From: a virus
DNA: 32,654 nt
Direction: 5' to 3' (one strand)
IMG/VR virus record: IMGVR_UViG_3300007555_000020
Location: 1 to 32,654 of that record
In this document: piece by piece, positions 31,410-32,654 of the stretch
Layout: the number at the start of each line of letters is the position of its first letter
How positions within the stretch are numbered: position 1 is the first letter of the stretch
Made by a program: the position numbers and the translations under genes
Notes under the pieces: generated by a model
What the model was told of the DNA's origin: nothing
The model's input: the letters and a program-made list of their open reading frames with translations, nothing else
Database searches by the model: none

Positions 31410-32654
31410 ATGGCTATCAAAGCTACGTATAGTGACAAGATTGTAGTCAAAAAAATTGTTGTAGGAACACCAGTAAAAAAGGTTACCGCTGGTTCATTCG
31501 CTATCACCAACTTGGGTGGTGTGGATGTGTCTGCAACCGAAGAAAATGGTTCTATTCTTGCATATAATACCACAACAAGTAATTATGAAGTAACCAACTT
31601 ACGTAGTGAAGAGAACATCTTTGTAACATTTGATAGTTCCGCAAATACATATACCTTTGGATTTACCAATAGAGATTTTGTTGGTAATCTAGAACCCGCT
31701 GATGACGTAACATACGACCTCGGAACACCTACACATAGATGGCGTGACCTTTATCTAAGTGGTAGTTCAATTAAGATGGGTTCATTATCAATTCAAGATA
31801 GTGGCGGTGACTTAGTTGTAGTCGATAGTGATGGCAACAAGACTAGTCTAGGATTGTCTTTAAGTACAAACAATACTGCGATATTCTCATTGGATTCTAA
31901 TAATGGTACGTTTGTATTTAATGATTCCGATGTCGCACGAACTGACATCAATGAGACTTTCCACCAAGGTGTGACTGTAGTCAATGGTGCAACTATTGAT
32001 AGTGCAACCATTACTAGTCTTGCAAACACAAATTTAACAGGAAGTCAAGCGACTTTCGATAGTGCAAATATTGGTACTCTACGAGTAACTGGCAATACCG
32101 TCCTTGATGGTAATCTGACCATCACTGGTACAGAGACAACAGTAAACACCGAAACTATTAACCTTGCAGACAACACTATCGTTCTTAACTCCAATGCCAC
32201 AGGTGCTCCAACAGAGAATGCTGGTATTGAGATTGAACGTGGTGATTCCGCAAACAAATCATTCTTGTGGAATGAGGGTACTGGTTACTGGACACTCAAT
32301 GGTGAGACCCTAGAGACAACTGGTAAGATTCTATTCGGTAATGTGTACAGTTCAGAAGGTGACCTACCAAATGCGGGAACATATCATGGTATGTTTGCCC
32401 ATGTACACGGAACTGGTAGAGGACTCTTTGCACATGGTGGTTCTTGGCATAATCTGATTGACTCGGATACGACAAGTCTACAACAGGTTTATAACCTAAC
32501 ATCTAACACTGCGGATATAACTCAGTTAACTGGGTCACAGGCAACGTTTGATAGTGCAAACATTACTTCTGTGGGTGGTATCACTGGGTTTGATGCGACA
32601 TCAACTTCTACGTTACGTGGTCTATTCTCTGCGGGTGGAGACTTAACATATAAT
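31410..32654 (+). CDS. Tail fibre protein (partial, C-terminus beyond window)
   Basis: Open for 415 codons to the right edge, starting 'MAIKATYSDKIVVKKI' after the strong site AGAGGAAAGAG. Residues 90-120 hold 'NLEPADDVTYDLGTPTHRWRDLYLSGSSI', a motif common at the N-terminal side of marine phage fibres. Repeats follow: 'LTGSQATFDSANI' occurs near 210 and 375, and 'GNTVLDGNLTITGTETTVNTETINLADNTIVLNSNATG' is a typical fibre shaft module. A 'GTYHGMFAHVHGTGRGLFAHGG' segment near 330 is a small compact domain. Receptor binding probably lies beyond the window. The frame has no internal stop. Confidence 0.75.
   Translation, partial: MAIKATYSDKIVVKKIVVGTPVKKVTAGSFAITNLGGVDVSATEENGSILAYNTTTSNYEVTNLRSEENIFVTFDSSANTYTFGFTNRDFVGNLEPADDVTYDLGTPTHRWRDLYLSGSSIKMGSLSIQDSGGDLVVVDSDGNKTSLGLSLSTNNTAIFSLDSNNGTFVFNDSDVARTDINETFHQGVTVVNGATIDSATITSLANTNLTGSQATFDSANIGTLRVTGNTVLDGNLTITGTETTVNTETINLADNTIVLNSNATGAPTENAGIEIERGDSANKSFLWNEGTGYWTLNGETLETTGKILFGNVYSSEGDLPNAGTYHGMFAHVHGTGRGLFAHGGSWHNLIDSDTTSLQQVYNLTSNTADITQLTGSQATFDSANITSVGGITGFDATSTSTLRGLFSAGGDLTYN

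Noticed and set aside
1-32654. tRNA genes, integrase, insertion sequence, attachment site, replication origin
   Set aside because: I saw no cloverleaf with CCA-type end, recombinase motif, terminal inverted repeats or iteron cluster; all longer stretches are covered by structural genes.

Overview
The window is the tail and baseplate module of a T4-like myovirus (contractile-tailed Caudoviricetes). The organisation, with many diagnostic proteins of the kind seen in marine T4-like phages, points to a relative of the cyanophage/pelagiphage side of the group rather than to the enteric T-evens. Recognisable families include gp4, gp26, gp48, gp53, gp25, gp6 and gp8, and every clear promoter is a T4-type late box (TATAAATA). 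There is no host gene, integrase, tRNA, CRISPR or insertion sequence, so the host cannot be named from this window.

Layout. Positions 1-3843 are on the minus strand and run leftward: gp4 (head completion), a gp2-like conserved protein, a tail-tube-fold baseplate protein (gp54-like), gp26, a 62-codon reading frame reached from gp26 by a probable -1 ribosomal frameshift, and the start of a repetitive hydrophobic tape-measure-like gene cut by the window edge. A 55-bp gap (3844-3898) holds two opposed late promoters. From 3899 to the right edge everything is on the plus strand and almost gapless: gp48, gp53, a gp27-like hub, a gp5 OB/lysozyme-like protein, an amidase, a gp5-type needle, an unknown conserved protein, gp25, gp6, a gp7-position protein, a short fibre, gp8, a 1743-residue DUF4815-type baseplate protein and a small coiled-coil protein. 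These are followed by a fibre block: a heptad-like stalk, two paralogous proteins built of a strict four-residue repeat, a small helical protein, a GT-A-type glycosyltransferase, a 2-oxoglutarate oxygenase-like protein, a small beta protein and a partial fibre at the right edge.

How it works together. gp48 and gp54 cap and start the tube, gp27/gp5-type proteins form the hub and spike, gp6/gp7/gp8/gp25/gp53 form the wedges, gp26 and its extension probably chaperone the tape measure, and the fibre block supplies host recognition. Genes are mostly joined by ATGA, TAATG or GTGA overlaps, which implies translational coupling in long late transcripts.

Most interesting points: (1) a T-TTT-TTT slippery heptamer at the gp26 stop codon opening into a 62-codon frame, with an 11-bp hairpin downstream, just before the tape measure gene, as in the lambda G/GT arrangement but in a T4-type tail; (2) two fibre paralogues with a tetrapeptide period over hundreds of residues, interrupted in one of them by globular inserts; (3) a spike split over three genes, where the lysozyme-like domain seems to have lost its glutamate and a separate amidase keeps a full metal site; (4) two genes whose start codon lies where a late promoter should initiate, predicting leaderless mRNAs; (5) a glycosyltransferase and an oxygenase-like gene embedded in the fibre block.
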